This document shows, piece after piece, positions 6,967 to 13,918 of a stretch of 25,305 nt of DNA. The notes beneath the pieces are model-generated. The model saw only the letters and a list, made by a program, of their open reading frames with translations, was not told the DNA's origin and searched no databases. Within the stretch, counting starts at the first letter, position 1. Each line of letters begins with the position of its first letter. The translations under genes were made by a program, and so were the position numbers. The stretch comes from JADYZU01 sp964443055 (lineage in GTDB: Bacteria > Pseudomonadota > Alphaproteobacteria > Rhodobacterales > Rhodobacteraceae): NCBI GenBank assembly GCA_964443055.1, contig CAYUBT010000017.1, positions 1 through 25,305 of the forward strand. The letters run 5' to 3'.

Positions 6967-7796
6967 GACAGCAACGCCATGCGCGTTTCGGCATCGACTT
7001 CAGGGCGACGTCCGAACCAGCGCTCGAATCCCGGCACTGCCTGATGCAGAAGCATCCCGAGCCCGTCGACCGCCACCGCTCCAGCCCGTCGTGCAGCCTG
7101 AAGGAGAGACGTCTCAAGCGGATTGTAGACGAGATCGCTGACGACCTGTCCAGGGTGCAGCATATCGAGCGGCACGGACAGCGCGTCCTGGCCGGTCATG
7201 CCGAGTGAAGTCGTGTTCACCACGACCAAGGCACGCGCGATTGTCTCACCGGCATTTTCCCAGGGCACGGTGGCGATACGCGCACCGAACTCGTCGCGCA
7301 GGGCCTCGGCCCGGGCCATCGTCCGGTTGCTCAGCAGGATGCTGCCGACCCCCGCACCGAGAAGCGCGACCAGCACCGCACGCGCTGCGCCTCCGGCCCC
7401 GAGAACGGCGACCGTGGCCCCGGGCAACACGATATCAGGTGCCCCGTCCCGCAGATTGGCCATGAACCCGTGACCATCGGTATTATCGGCATGGATCCTG
7501 CCATCCGGCCCGAAAGTCAGCGTATTCGCGGCCCCGATCCGCCGCGCCCGGTCAGTCGCGTGATCTGCAAGGCCAAGGGCTGCCTGTTTGTGAGGGATCG
7601 TGACATTGCAGCCCACAAAACCCATGCGCGGCATCACGGCAAGTACCCGGGCAAGATCACTCTTCGCGATGTCGAGCGGCACGTAATGGCCGGTGATCCC
7701 GTAGCGGCGCAGCCAGTGACCATGCAGACGCGGCGAGAGCGAATGGGCGACGGGATGGCCGATAACGCCTGCAAGCGGGATTTTCGGATATGTCAT
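6963..7796 (-). CDS. aroE: AroE, shikimate dehydrogenase (NADP+)
   Basis: This 277-residue enzyme reduces 3-dehydroshikimate to shikimate in aromatic amino acid synthesis. The substrate pocket shows HSLSPRLHG with the two serines, the catalytic lysine in NVTIPHKQAA, and the aspartate in ADNTDGHGF. The NADP-binding loop is VLGAGGAARAV, followed by LSNRTMARAEAL and VVNTTSLGM. The ATG at 7796 is chosen because the family begins just before the GVIGHPVAHSLSP block; the open frame extends 73 codons further without family similarity. The ribosome site is weak. It is the first gene left of the putative origin. maf, often upstream of aroE in relatives, is absent here. Confidence 0.96.
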   Translation of the reverse strand: MTYPKIPLAGVIGHPVAHSLSPRLHGHWLRRYGITGHYVPLDIAKSDLARVLAVMPRMGFVGCNVTIPHKQAALGLADHATDRARRIGAANTLTFGPDGRIHADNTDGHGFMANLRDGAPDIVLPGATVAVLGAGGAARAVLVALLGAGVGSILLSNRTMARAEALRDEFGARIATVPWENAGETIARALVVVNTTSLGMTGQDALSVPLDMLHPGQVVSDLVYNPLETSLLQAARRAGAVAVDGLGMLLHQAVPGFERWFGRRPEVDAETRMALLS

Positions 7797-7895
7797 GTCG
7801 TGGCAGAGGACTCGTGGTGATCCGGGTTTGGCAGAGGCCGGATCAAGGATAGCCGTCCTGTCCGGCGGGGGAAAGAACGGGATCGGCAGTACCGC

Positions 7896-7904
7896 TGTGG
7901 ACAA
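7896..7904 (-). promoter_or_regulatory. DnaA-box-like site TTGTCCACA
   Basis: Read on the minus strand this is TTGTCCACA, which differs from the consensus TTATCCACA at one position. It lies on the aroE side of the putative origin, about 190 bp from the A+T-rich tract. Confidence 0.6.
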
Positions 7905-8007
7905 GTCGAGGAAAAGCAAAGGATACCCTGGCCGGGACTTCCTCCGATGGAAGAACCACCGTGGTGCCAAGGAGAACTGTCCGAAATCACCCATGGTCAT
8001 GCTCCGA

Positions 8008-8025
8008 CAATCCACATGTGGACAG
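8008..8025. promoter_or_regulatory. Inverted abutting DnaA-like boxes
   Basis: The perfect 12-bp palindrome TCCACATGTGGA (8011-8022) is formed by two head-to-head 7/9 DnaA-box matches: CAATCCACA at 8008-8016 on plus, and CTGTCCACA at 8025-8017 on minus. A further weak match (GTGGACAG, 8041-8048) follows. These would be weaker sites of the origin. Confidence 0.45.
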
Positions 8026-8095
8026 GACGAATCGGACCGCGTGGACAGATATGGCAGATGGCCCTGTCAAGATGTTGTCTTCAGGAGTGTTCCAG

Positions 8096-8128
8096 TAAAT
8101 ATTATTTAATAGCAATAACTTATATTGA
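8096..8128. other. A+T-rich tract, candidate duplex unwinding element
   Basis: 29 of 33 bases are A or T (for example ATTATTTAAT at 8101-8110 and TATATTGA at 8121-8128) in otherwise GC-rich DNA. It is flanked on both sides by DnaA-like boxes, as expected for the strand-opening site of an origin. It may also supply -10-like sequence for hemJ. Confidence 0.65.
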
Positions 8129-8154
8129 ACAGTTCGGACTGGCCCCGGGGGGAG

Positions 8155-8188
8155 TTATCCCGATCTCTGTGCAGAGATCGGTGGATAA
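8155..8188. repeat. Inverted repeat with DnaA-like boxes at its tips
   Basis: The arms CGATCTCTG (8161-8169) and CAGAGATCG (8172-8180) are perfect complements around TG. Outside them TTATCC (8155-8160) and GGATAA (8183-8188) pair again after a 2-nt bulge, giving 15-bp arms in total. The tips coincide with DnaA-like boxes TTATCCCGA (7/9) and, on minus, TTATCCACC (8/9, 8188-8180). It may be a cruciform or a symmetrical DnaA-binding platform. Confidence 0.6.
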
Positions 8189-8203
8189 AGACAGTTCGCC
8201 TGG

Positions 8204-8212
8204 TTATCCCCG
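8204..8212 (+). promoter_or_regulatory. DnaA-box-like site TTATCCCCG
   Basis: This is a 7/9 match to TTATCCACA, with the invariant-looking TTATCC core, 15 bp beyond the inverted repeat and 58 bp before hemJ. It is weak alone but belongs to the cluster. Confidence 0.4.
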
Positions 8213-8270
8213 CTCCTACATCTTCTACATCTTTCTTTCTTTCAAATCTTGAGAAGGTTACGAGGAGGCC

Positions 8271-8726
8271 ATGGTTCAGGATTTTCTGCTTTCCGCCTAC
8301 CCATGGGTGAAGGCGCTCCATGTCGCCTCGCTCATCGCCTGGATGGCGGGCATCTTTTATCTGCCGCGGCTGTTCGTCTATCATGCCGAGCGGGCAACGG
8401 CCGGATCGGAACTGGACGATACGTTCAAGGTGATGGAACGGCGGTTGTTGAAGGGAATCATGGTTCCGGCGATGATCGCGACCTGGGCCTTCGGGCTTGC
8501 GCTTGCCTTCACGCCGGGGGTGATCGACTGGGGCCTGATCTGGCCCTGGGTGAAGGCGACGGCGGTGATTGCCATGACCGGGGTGCATTTCTGGCTGGGA
8601 TCGGCACAGAAGAAGTTCGCAGGCGGGCTGAACCGGCGTGCCGGGCGGACCTACCGGATCGTGAACGAGGTGCCGACGGTTCTCATGCTCGTCATCGTCT
8701 TCATGGTGATCGTGAAGCCATTCTGA
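8271..8726 (+). CDS. hemJ: HemJ, protoporphyrinogen IX oxidase
   Basis: This 151-residue integral membrane protein is of the HemJ (UPF0093) family, which oxidises protoporphyrinogen IX to protoporphyrin IX in haem synthesis in many alphaproteobacteria. The N-terminal family block AYPWVKALHVASLIAWMAG (residues 9-27) carries the conserved His, followed by FYLPRLFVYH. Three more hydrophobic helices lie near 62-82, 86-106 and 133-148 (VPTVLMLVIVFMVIV). The ATG at 8271 is preceded by AGGAGG at a very short spacing of 2 nt, with GAGAAGG further up, so initiation may be non-standard. It is the first gene right of the putative origin. Confidence 0.93.
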   Translation: MVQDFLLSAYPWVKALHVASLIAWMAGIFYLPRLFVYHAERATAGSELDDTFKVMERRLLKGIMVPAMIATWAFGLALAFTPGVIDWGLIWPWVKATAVIAMTGVHFWLGSAQKKFAGGLNRRAGRTYRIVNEVPTVLMLVIVFMVIVKPF

Positions 8727-8727
8727 G

Positions 8728-8756
8728 TTGACTCAAGGACACGCTGGCCCTATCTC
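8728..8756 (+). promoter_or_regulatory. Candidate rho promoter
   Basis: TTGACT (8728-8733) and TATCTC (8751-8756) are separated by 17 nt and begin 2 nt after the hemJ stop. The spacing is ideal; the -35 is good and the -10 moderate. It would give rho a leader of about 90 nt, room for the autoregulation known for rho genes. Confidence 0.45.
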
Positions 8757-8762
8757 GCCAGC
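8743..8762 (+). terminator. Weak hairpin between hemJ and rho
   Basis: GCTGGC (8743-8748) and GCCAGC (8757-8762) can form a 6-bp stem with an 8-nt loop. No T run follows, so it would be at best a weak terminator of hemJ. It overlaps the candidate rho promoter. Confidence 0.25.
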
Positions 8763-8850
8763 AAGCGTCCCGTCCGGGGCGACAGTCAGCCTTATTTCAT
8801 GACGTGGTGCAGCGGCGCAGGCCGTGTGATCGCCCCATTCAGGATATCTC

Positions 8851-10125
8851 ATGAGCGAAACCCGCCTGAACCTTGCCGATCTGAAGGCGAAAAGTCCCAA
8901 GGATCTCCTGTCCATGGCCGAGGAACTCGAGATCGAGAATGCCTCGACCATGCGCAAGGGCGACATGATGTTCTCGATCCTCAAGGAGCGGGCCGAGGAT
9001 GGCTGGATCATCGGCGGCGATGGCGTGCTTGAGGTGCTGCAGGACGGGTTCGGTTTTCTGCGCTCGCCCGAGGCCAACTACCTGCCGGGGCCGGACGACA
9101 TCTATGTCAGCCCCGAGATGATCCGCAAATATTCACTGCGCACCGGCGACACGGTTGAAGGGATGATCGAGGAGCCGGGCGAGAACGAGCGGTATTTCGC
9201 CCTTCTCTCGGTCGACAAGATCAATTTCCTCGATCCCGAGCAGGCACGGCACAAGGTGGTGTTCGACAACCTGACGCCGCTCTATCCCGATGAGCGCCTG
9301 AAGATGGAGATCGAGGAGGAGCCTGCCACCCGCGACCGCTCGGCCAGGATCATCGACCTCGTGGCCCCGATCGGCAAGGGCCAGCGCAGCCTGATCGTGG
9401 CGCCGCCCCGCACGGGTAAGACGGTGCTTCTGCAGAACATCGCCCATTCGATCGAGCGCAATCATCCGGAAGTGTTCCTCATCGTCCTTCTGATCGACGA
9501 GCGGCCCGAAGAAGTGACCGACATGCAGCGCTCGGTGAAGGGTGAGGTGATTTCCTCGACCTTCGACGAACCGGCCTCGCGGCATGTGGCCGTGGCCGAG
9601 ATGGTGATCGAGAAGGCCAAGCGGCTGGTCGAACAGAAGCGCGATGTGGTGATCCTGCTCGATTCGATCACCCGGCTGGGGCGCGCGTTCAATACGGTGG
9701 TGCCATCCTCGGGCAAGGTACTGACCGGCGGCGTCGATGCCAACGCCCTGCAGCGGCCGAAGCGGTTCTTTGGCGCCGCGCGGAATATCGAGGAGGGCGG
9801 ATCGCTGACGATCATCGCGACGGCGCTGATCGACACCGGAAGCCGCATGGACGAGGTGATTTTTGAAGAGTTCAAGGGCACCGGCAACAGCGAGATCGTG
9901 CTCGACCGCAAGGTCGCCGACAAGCGGGTTTTCCCGGCAATGGACATCCTCAAATCCGGCACCCGCAAGGAGGATTTGCTGGTTGACAAGGCCGATCTGC
10001 AGAAGACCTACGTCCTGCGCCGGATCCTCAACCCGATGGGGACGACGGATGCGATCGAGTTCCTGATTTCAAAGCTGAAACAGACCAAGACCAACGCCGA
10101 GTTCTTCGATTCGATGAATGCCTGA
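8851..10125 (+). CDS. rho: Rho, transcription termination factor
   Basis: This 424-residue hexameric RNA-dependent ATPase ends transcription at Rho-dependent sites. Order of parts: N-terminal helical segment LNLADLKAKSPKDLL, OB-fold RNA-binding domain with DGFGFLR (65-71) and DIYVSPEMIRKYSLRTGD, Walker A APPRTGKT (184-191), catalytic segment LLIDERPEEVTDM (213-225), Walker B VVILLDSITR, Q-loop region SVKGEVISSTFDE (228-240) and R-loop VLTGGVDANAL. No extra N-terminal insertion is seen. The ATG at 8851 follows AGGA (8841-8844). Genes nearby meet end to end without obvious intrinsic terminators, so this factor probably matters locally. Confidence 0.98.
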   Translation: MSETRLNLADLKAKSPKDLLSMAEELEIENASTMRKGDMMFSILKERAEDGWIIGGDGVLEVLQDGFGFLRSPEANYLPGPDDIYVSPEMIRKYSLRTGDTVEGMIEEPGENERYFALLSVDKINFLDPEQARHKVVFDNLTPLYPDERLKMEIEEEPATRDRSARIIDLVAPIGKGQRSLIVAPPRTGKTVLLQNIAHSIERNHPEVFLIVLLIDERPEEVTDMQRSVKGEVISSTFDEPASRHVAVAEMVIEKAKRLVEQKRDVVILLDSITRLGRAFNTVVPSSGKVLTGGVDANALQRPKRFFGAARNIEEGGSLTIIATALIDTGSRMDEVIFEEFKGTGNSEIVLDRKVADKRVFPAMDILKSGTRKEDLLVDKADLQKTYVLRRILNPMGTTDAIEFLISKLKQTKTNAEFFDSMNA

Positions 10126-10141
10126 GCCGGCGCGGGCCGGC
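10126..10141 (+). other. GC hairpin just after rho, before mnmE
   Basis: GCCGGC (10126-10131) and GCCGGC (10136-10141) form a 6-bp all-G/C stem with a 4-nt loop directly after the rho stop, 8 nt before the mnmE ATG, where a ribosome site would normally be. No T run follows. It could pause transcription or limit mnmE translation. Confidence 0.4.
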
Positions 10142-10149
10142 GACATGTG

Positions 10150-11421
10150 ATGGATACGATCTTTGCGCAGGCGACAGCCCCCGGCCGGGCCGGCGTCGCC
10201 ATCGTCAGGCTGTCCGGGCCACTTGCGAGAAAGGCCGCCGAACGGCTTGCCGGACCCTTGCCTGAATCCGGGCGCAGCCTACGCTGGCTGCGCGGAGCGG
10301 ACGGGGCGAAGATCGACGAGGCCCTGGTTCTGACTTTCCCGGAAGGACAGAGCTTCACCGGCGAGATCATCGTTGAATTTCAAACGCATGGCAGTATTGC
10401 CGTTGTTGCGGCGATCAAGTGTGAGCTTGCGGCAATGGCGGGGATGCGGCATGCCGAAGCGGGTGAATTCACGCGCAGGGCGCTTGAAAACGGGCAGCTC
10501 GACCTCGCACAGGTCGAAGGTCTGGCCGACCTTCTCGCCGCGGAGACCGAAGCCCAGCGTCGGCAGGCAATGCGGGTCATGTCGGGTGAACTGGGCGATG
10601 TGGTCGACAGCTGGCGTGAGGGGCTGATCCGGGCCCTCGCCATGGTCGAGGCAACGATCGATTTCGCCGAGGAGGATGTCCCGGAGGATGTGAGCCATCT
10701 GGTGCGGGGCCCTGTCGAGGAAATCCGGGCGGAAATGCTGCGGCTGGCGGCTGGCGCGACAATGGCCGAACGCCTGCGCGAGGGGTTCGAGGTGGCTATC
10801 ACCGGTGCGCCCAATATGGGCAAGAGCACATTGCTCAACCGGATGGCAGGGCGCGATGCCGCAATCACCTCGACGATTGCCGGAACGACACGTGATGTCC
10901 TTGAGGTGCGGCTCGATCTTGCGGGGCTGCCGGTGACGTTGCTTGATACCGCCGGGCTCCGGGAAAGCGCCGATGCTCTTGAAAGGCTCGGCATCGAACG
11001 CGCCCGCGCCCGTGCGGAACGTGCTGACCTGCGGATTCATCTGGTCGAAGACGTGGACGCTGCGGCCGAGACAGCAGGTCCGTTCGATATCGTCTTGCGG
11101 GCCATGGATGACGACGGAACATCCGGTGGTGTCTCGGGGCTCACAGGTGCTGGCGTCGATGCACTGGTCCGGGAGATTGGGGAGCGGCTCGGACATATGT
11201 CGTCGGAAGCAGGGCTCGCAACCCGTGAGCGGCACCGTCAGGCGCTGCTGTCTGCTGCCGCGCATCTGGAGGCAGCGAGGGGTGGATCGCTGGTGGCGCG
11301 GCCGGAAGAGGTTGCCGAAGAGTTGAGGCTGGCATTGCGGGCCATTGACGGAATCGTCGGAAGAGTTGATGTGGAAGACGTGCTGGATGTGGTATTCGCC
11401 AGTTTCTGCATCGGGAAATGA
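10150..11421 (+). CDS. mnmE: MnmE (TrmE), tRNA modification GTPase
   Basis: This 423-residue GTPase works with MnmG to place the (carboxymethyl)aminomethyl group on wobble uridine 34 of certain tRNAs. The N-terminal tetrahydrofolate-binding domain begins MDTIFAQATAPGRAGVAIVR; the helical domain has GEFTRRALENGQLDLAQVEG. The G domain has G1 GAPNMGKST (219-227), G2 GTTRD (245-249) and G3 DTAGLR (266-271). The C-terminal FCIGK (419-423) is the catalytic Cys motif. At the G4 position, where [NST]KxD specifies guanine, the sequence reads AMDD (318-321), so the Lys is missing. The ATG at 10150 fits the family; GTG just before it is less likely. No clear Shine-Dalgarno is seen. It overlaps mnmG by 4 nt. 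Confidence 0.95.
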   Translation: MDTIFAQATAPGRAGVAIVRLSGPLARKAAERLAGPLPESGRSLRWLRGADGAKIDEALVLTFPEGQSFTGEIIVEFQTHGSIAVVAAIKCELAAMAGMRHAEAGEFTRRALENGQLDLAQVEGLADLLAAETEAQRRQAMRVMSGELGDVVDSWREGLIRALAMVEATIDFAEEDVPEDVSHLVRGPVEEIRAEMLRLAAGATMAERLREGFEVAITGAPNMGKSTLLNRMAGRDAAITSTIAGTTRDVLEVRLDLAGLPVTLLDTAGLRESADALERLGIERARARAERADLRIHLVEDVDAAAETAGPFDIVLRAMDDDGTSGGVSGLTGAGVDALVREIGERLGHMSSEAGLATRERHRQALLSAAAHLEAARGGSLVARPEEVAEELRLALRAIDGIVGRVDVEDVLDVVFASFCIGK

Positions 11422-13304
11422 GGATGTTCCACGTGAAACATGACAGCGCCGATGTCATCGTGATTGGCGGCGGACATGCGGGGGTCGAGGCTGCCCACGC
11501 CGCTGCGCGCACCGGCGCGCACACGGTTCTGGTGACATTGCGGCATGACGCGATTGGAGTCATGTCCTGCAACCCGGCGATCGGTGGCCTCGGCAAAGGT
11601 CACCTGGTGCGAGAGGTTGACGCGCTCGACGGGCTCATGGCCCGGGTCGCTGACCGTTCAGGGATTCATTTTCGCCTGCTCAACCGCCGCAAGGGGCCTG
11701 CGGTCCAGGGTCCGCGCGCCCAGATGGATCGCGAGATCTATCGCAGGGAGATGGGACACGAGATTGCACGCACGCCGAGGCTTCGGGTCATCGAAGGTGA
11801 GGCTGCCGATTTTCTGATGGACGGGGAGCGGGTCGCGGGGGTGCTGCTGGCTGACGGGTCCGAGATCCGGTCACGGACCGTTGTCCTGACGACCGGGACA
11901 TTCCTGCGCGGTGTCATCCATATCGGCGACGAATCGCGCCCCGGCGGTCGTATTGGAGAGAATGCGGCGATCCGCATGGCAGAGCGGCTCGACGGGCTGG
12001 GGCTGCCGATGGGCAGGCTCAAGACCGGAACACCGCCGAGGTTGCTGGCGCGCACGGTCAACCTCGATGTGCTCGAGCGCCAGGACGGCGATGACGATCC
12101 GGTGATGCTCTCCTTTCTTTCCCGAGCGCCAGTGCTTCGGCAGATCTCTTGTGCGATCACCCGAACCAACCCGCAAACCCACGACATCATTCGTGAAAAT
12201 CTTGAGCGCTCCTCGATGTACGGCGGCCAGATGGAGAGTGCGGGGCCGCGCTACTGCCCGTCGATCGAGGACAAGGTCGTCCGCTTTGCCGATCGTGATG
12301 GCCACCAGATCTTCCTTGAGCCTGAAGGTCTGGAAAGCGGGATCATCTATCCCAACGGGATTTCGACCTCGATGCCGGAAGAGGTGCAGCTTGCCTATCT
12401 CCATACCATTCGGGGCCTCGAGAAGGTCGAGATTGTCCAGCCCGGTTATGCGATCGAATATGACTATGTGGATCCCAGGGCCCTGAATCATGCGCTTGAG
12501 CTTCGTGCGCTTCCGGGGCTCTATCTGGCCGGACAGATCAACGGGACGACAGGTTACGAGGAAGCCGCAGCCCAGGGGCTTGTTGCCGGGATGAACGCCG
12601 CGCTGGCGGCGCTGCGCCGTGAGCCGGTGATCTTCAGCCGGACGAATTCCTATATCGGCGTCCTGATCGATGATCTCGTGAGCCGTGGCGTCTCGGAGCC
12701 GTATCGTATGTTCACCTCGCGGGCCGAATACCGTTTATCACTGCGGGCGGATAATGCGGACCAGCGGCTCACTCCCCTCGGGCACAAGGCGGGGGTTGTC
12801 GGGGAAGGGCGTTGGCGCGCATTCTCGGACAAGATGAATGAAATAGAAAATGTCACCGAAATGCTCGTCTCGACGCGCGTGTCGACACAAAAGCTCGCCG
12901 ATGCGGGTGCGCAGATCAATGCCGACCGGGGTGGCAGGAGTCTTCTCGAGGCGCTGGCGCTTTCCGATTTCACATTCGCGCAGGCGGTAGTGGTGGCACC
13001 GGAACTGGCCGTTGTCCCCACAGAAATTGGCGAACAGATCCGGCGGGATGCCCTCTATCGAAATTATACCGAGCGGCAGCAGCGCGAGATTGACGCCTTA
13101 CGAAAGGACGAGGAACTGACGATTCCGCAGACGATGCGGTTCGACGATATCTCCGGCCTGTCGGGAGAGCTGGTCGAGAAACTCACCGCGAACCGGCCTC
13201 GCAGCCTGGCAGATGCGGCAAGGATCGAGGGAATGACGCCGGCCGCGCTCCTGCTGCTGCGAGTCCGCCTCAAACATGGTTCAGGACGCCGGGCAGTGGC
13301 GTGA
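11418..13304 (+). CDS. mnmG: MnmG (GidA), tRNA uridine-5-carboxymethylaminomethyl modification enzyme
   Basis: This 628-residue FAD enzyme is the partner of MnmE in tRNA U34 modification. The FAD-binding fold starts VIVIGGGHAGVEAA, with CNPAIGGLGKGHLVREVD following, then KTGTPPRL, CPSIEDKVVRF, and GQINGTTGYEEAAAQG. A C-terminal helical MnmE/tRNA-binding region ends near RLKHGSGRR. The ATG at 11418 overlaps the mnmE stop (ATGA). The second ATG, at 11424, gives the N-terminus MFHVKH that is widespread in alphaproteobacteria and is a plausible alternative. Codons for FHVKH double as a parS-like site. The stop overlaps the GTG of rsmG. Confidence 0.97.
   Translation: MRMFHVKHDSADVIVIGGGHAGVEAAHAAARTGAHTVLVTLRHDAIGVMSCNPAIGGLGKGHLVREVDALDGLMARVADRSGIHFRLLNRRKGPAVQGPRAQMDREIYRREMGHEIARTPRLRVIEGEAADFLMDGERVAGVLLADGSEIRSRTVVLTTGTFLRGVIHIGDESRPGGRIGENAAIRMAERLDGLGLPMGRLKTGTPPRLLARTVNLDVLERQDGDDDPVMLSFLSRAPVLRQISCAITRTNPQTHDIIRENLERSSMYGGQMESAGPRYCPSIEDKVVRFADRDGHQIFLEPEGLESGIIYPNGISTSMPEEVQLAYLHTIRGLEKVEIVQPGYAIEYDYVDPRALNHALELRALPGLYLAGQINGTTGYEEAAAQGLVAGMNAALAALRREPVIFSRTNSYIGVLIDDLVSRGVSEPYRMFTSRAEYRLSLRADNADQRLTPLGHKAGVVGEGRWRAFSDKMNEIENVTEMLVSTRVSTQKLADAGAQINADRGGRSLLEALALSDFTFAQAVVVAPELAVVPTEIGEQIRRDALYRNYTERQQREIDALRKDEELTIPQTMRFDDISGLSGELVEKLTANRPRSLADAARIEGMTPAALLLLRVRLKHGSGRRAVA
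11425..11440. promoter_or_regulatory. parS-like ParB-binding site 1 (in mnmG start)
   Basis: TGTTCCACGTGAAACA matches the parS consensus TGTTTCACGTGAAACA at 15 of 16 positions. It lies in codons 3-8 of mnmG (FHVKH), about 2.5 kb before parA and 3.3 kb right of the putative origin. It is expected to nucleate ParB spreading for origin segregation. Confidence 0.88.
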
Positions 13305-13918
13305 CCGATGACATCCTGACCGCACTGGATGTTTCACGTGAAACGGTGGAGCGCTTGCGGCGGTTCGAGGCGCTGGCGGGCAAATGGTCGCGTCGAATCA
13401 ATCTCGTGTCATCCGCCGATCTCCCCCATCTCTGGACACGCCATATCCTCGATTCTGCCCAGCTTGTCCGATTCGCACCCGAGTCCGGGGCGAGCTGGGC
13501 CGACCTCGGTTCCGGCGGCGGTTTTCCGGCGCTGGTCCTTGCCATCCTTTTCAGGGAATTGCGCCCGGACATGACAGTCACGCTGGTCGAATCGGACGGG
13601 CGCAAGGCCGCGTTCCTTCATCACGCAACAGCCGAACTCGGTTTGGCCGTGCGGATCATCACGCAGCGGCTGGAATCGATCCGGCCCCTGCATGCCGATG
13701 TGCTCTCCGCCCGTGCGCTAGCGCCGCTGTCGACGCTGCTCTCTCATGCGGAACGCCACCTCTCGCCGGACGGAGTCGCTATCTTCCCCAAGGGTCGGAA
13801 CTGGTCGGAAGAACTTGCCGAAGCGCGGCGCAACTGGCAGTTTGAGCTTGCCATCCATGAGAGCCTGACAGATGTCCAGGCCCGGATCCTGATCATTGAG
13901 GGGCTCTCGCGTGTCTGA
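13301..13918 (+). CDS. rsmG: RsmG (GidB), 16S rRNA m7G527 methyltransferase
   Basis: This 205-residue S-adenosylmethionine-dependent enzyme methylates N7 of G527 in 16S rRNA; loss gives low-level streptomycin resistance in several bacteria. Family features are ETVERLRRFEALAGKWSRRINLVS (about 14-37), the SAM loop WADLGSGGGFPALVLA, VTLVESDGRKAAFL and FPKGRNWSEEL. GTG at 13301 overlaps the mnmG stop (GTGA) and is the only start that keeps the N-terminus. DVSRET near residues 9-14 is encoded by a second parS-like site. parA starts within its last codons. Confidence 0.96.
   Translation: MTDDILTALDVSRETVERLRRFEALAGKWSRRINLVSSADLPHLWTRHILDSAQLVRFAPESGASWADLGSGGGFPALVLAILFRELRPDMTVTLVESDGRKAAFLHHATAELGLAVRIITQRLESIRPLHADVLSARALAPLSTLLSHAERHLSPDGVAIFPKGRNWSEELAEARRNWQFELAIHESLTDVQARILIIEGLSRV
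13330..13345. promoter_or_regulatory. parS-like ParB-binding site 2 (in rsmG start)
   Basis: TGTTTCACGTGAAACG matches the parS consensus at 15 of 16 positions, the only difference being the last base. It lies in codons 10-15 of rsmG, 1.9 kb after site 1 and 0.6 kb before parA. The paired arrangement beside parAB fits an alphaproteobacterial centromere region. Confidence 0.9.

Larger units (their letters stand above)
7797..8270. other. oriC: Putative chromosomal replication origin (oriC) region
   Basis: This 474-bp gap between divergent aroE and hemJ has no credible gene. It contains DnaA-box-like 9-mers at 7896, 8008, 8017, 8155, 8180 and 8204, a 33-bp A+T-rich tract at 8096-8128, and a long imperfect inverted repeat at 8155-8188. 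Genes on both sides point away from it. Flanking genes (aroE-coaE-dnaQ and secB to the left; hemJ, rho, mnmEG, rsmG, parAB to the right) are those that surround the origin in Caulobacter and other alphaproteobacteria. A pyrimidine tract with CTTT repeats (8221-8250) precedes hemJ. No CtrA consensus site was found. The call is strong inference, not proof. Confidence 0.75.

Noticed and set aside
8029..8033. Single GANTC (CcrM-type) site in the origin gap.
   Set aside because: One 5-mer with an open base in 474 bp is expected by chance.
8106..8120. Possible CtrA site (TTAA at 8106-8109).
   Set aside because: The second TTAA half is absent at the 7-nt spacing (AACT instead).
7795..8252. Small plus-strand open frames in the aroE-hemJ gap.
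   Set aside because: They lack ribosome sites and protein-like composition and cover DnaA boxes and the A+T tract; the gap is better read as an origin.
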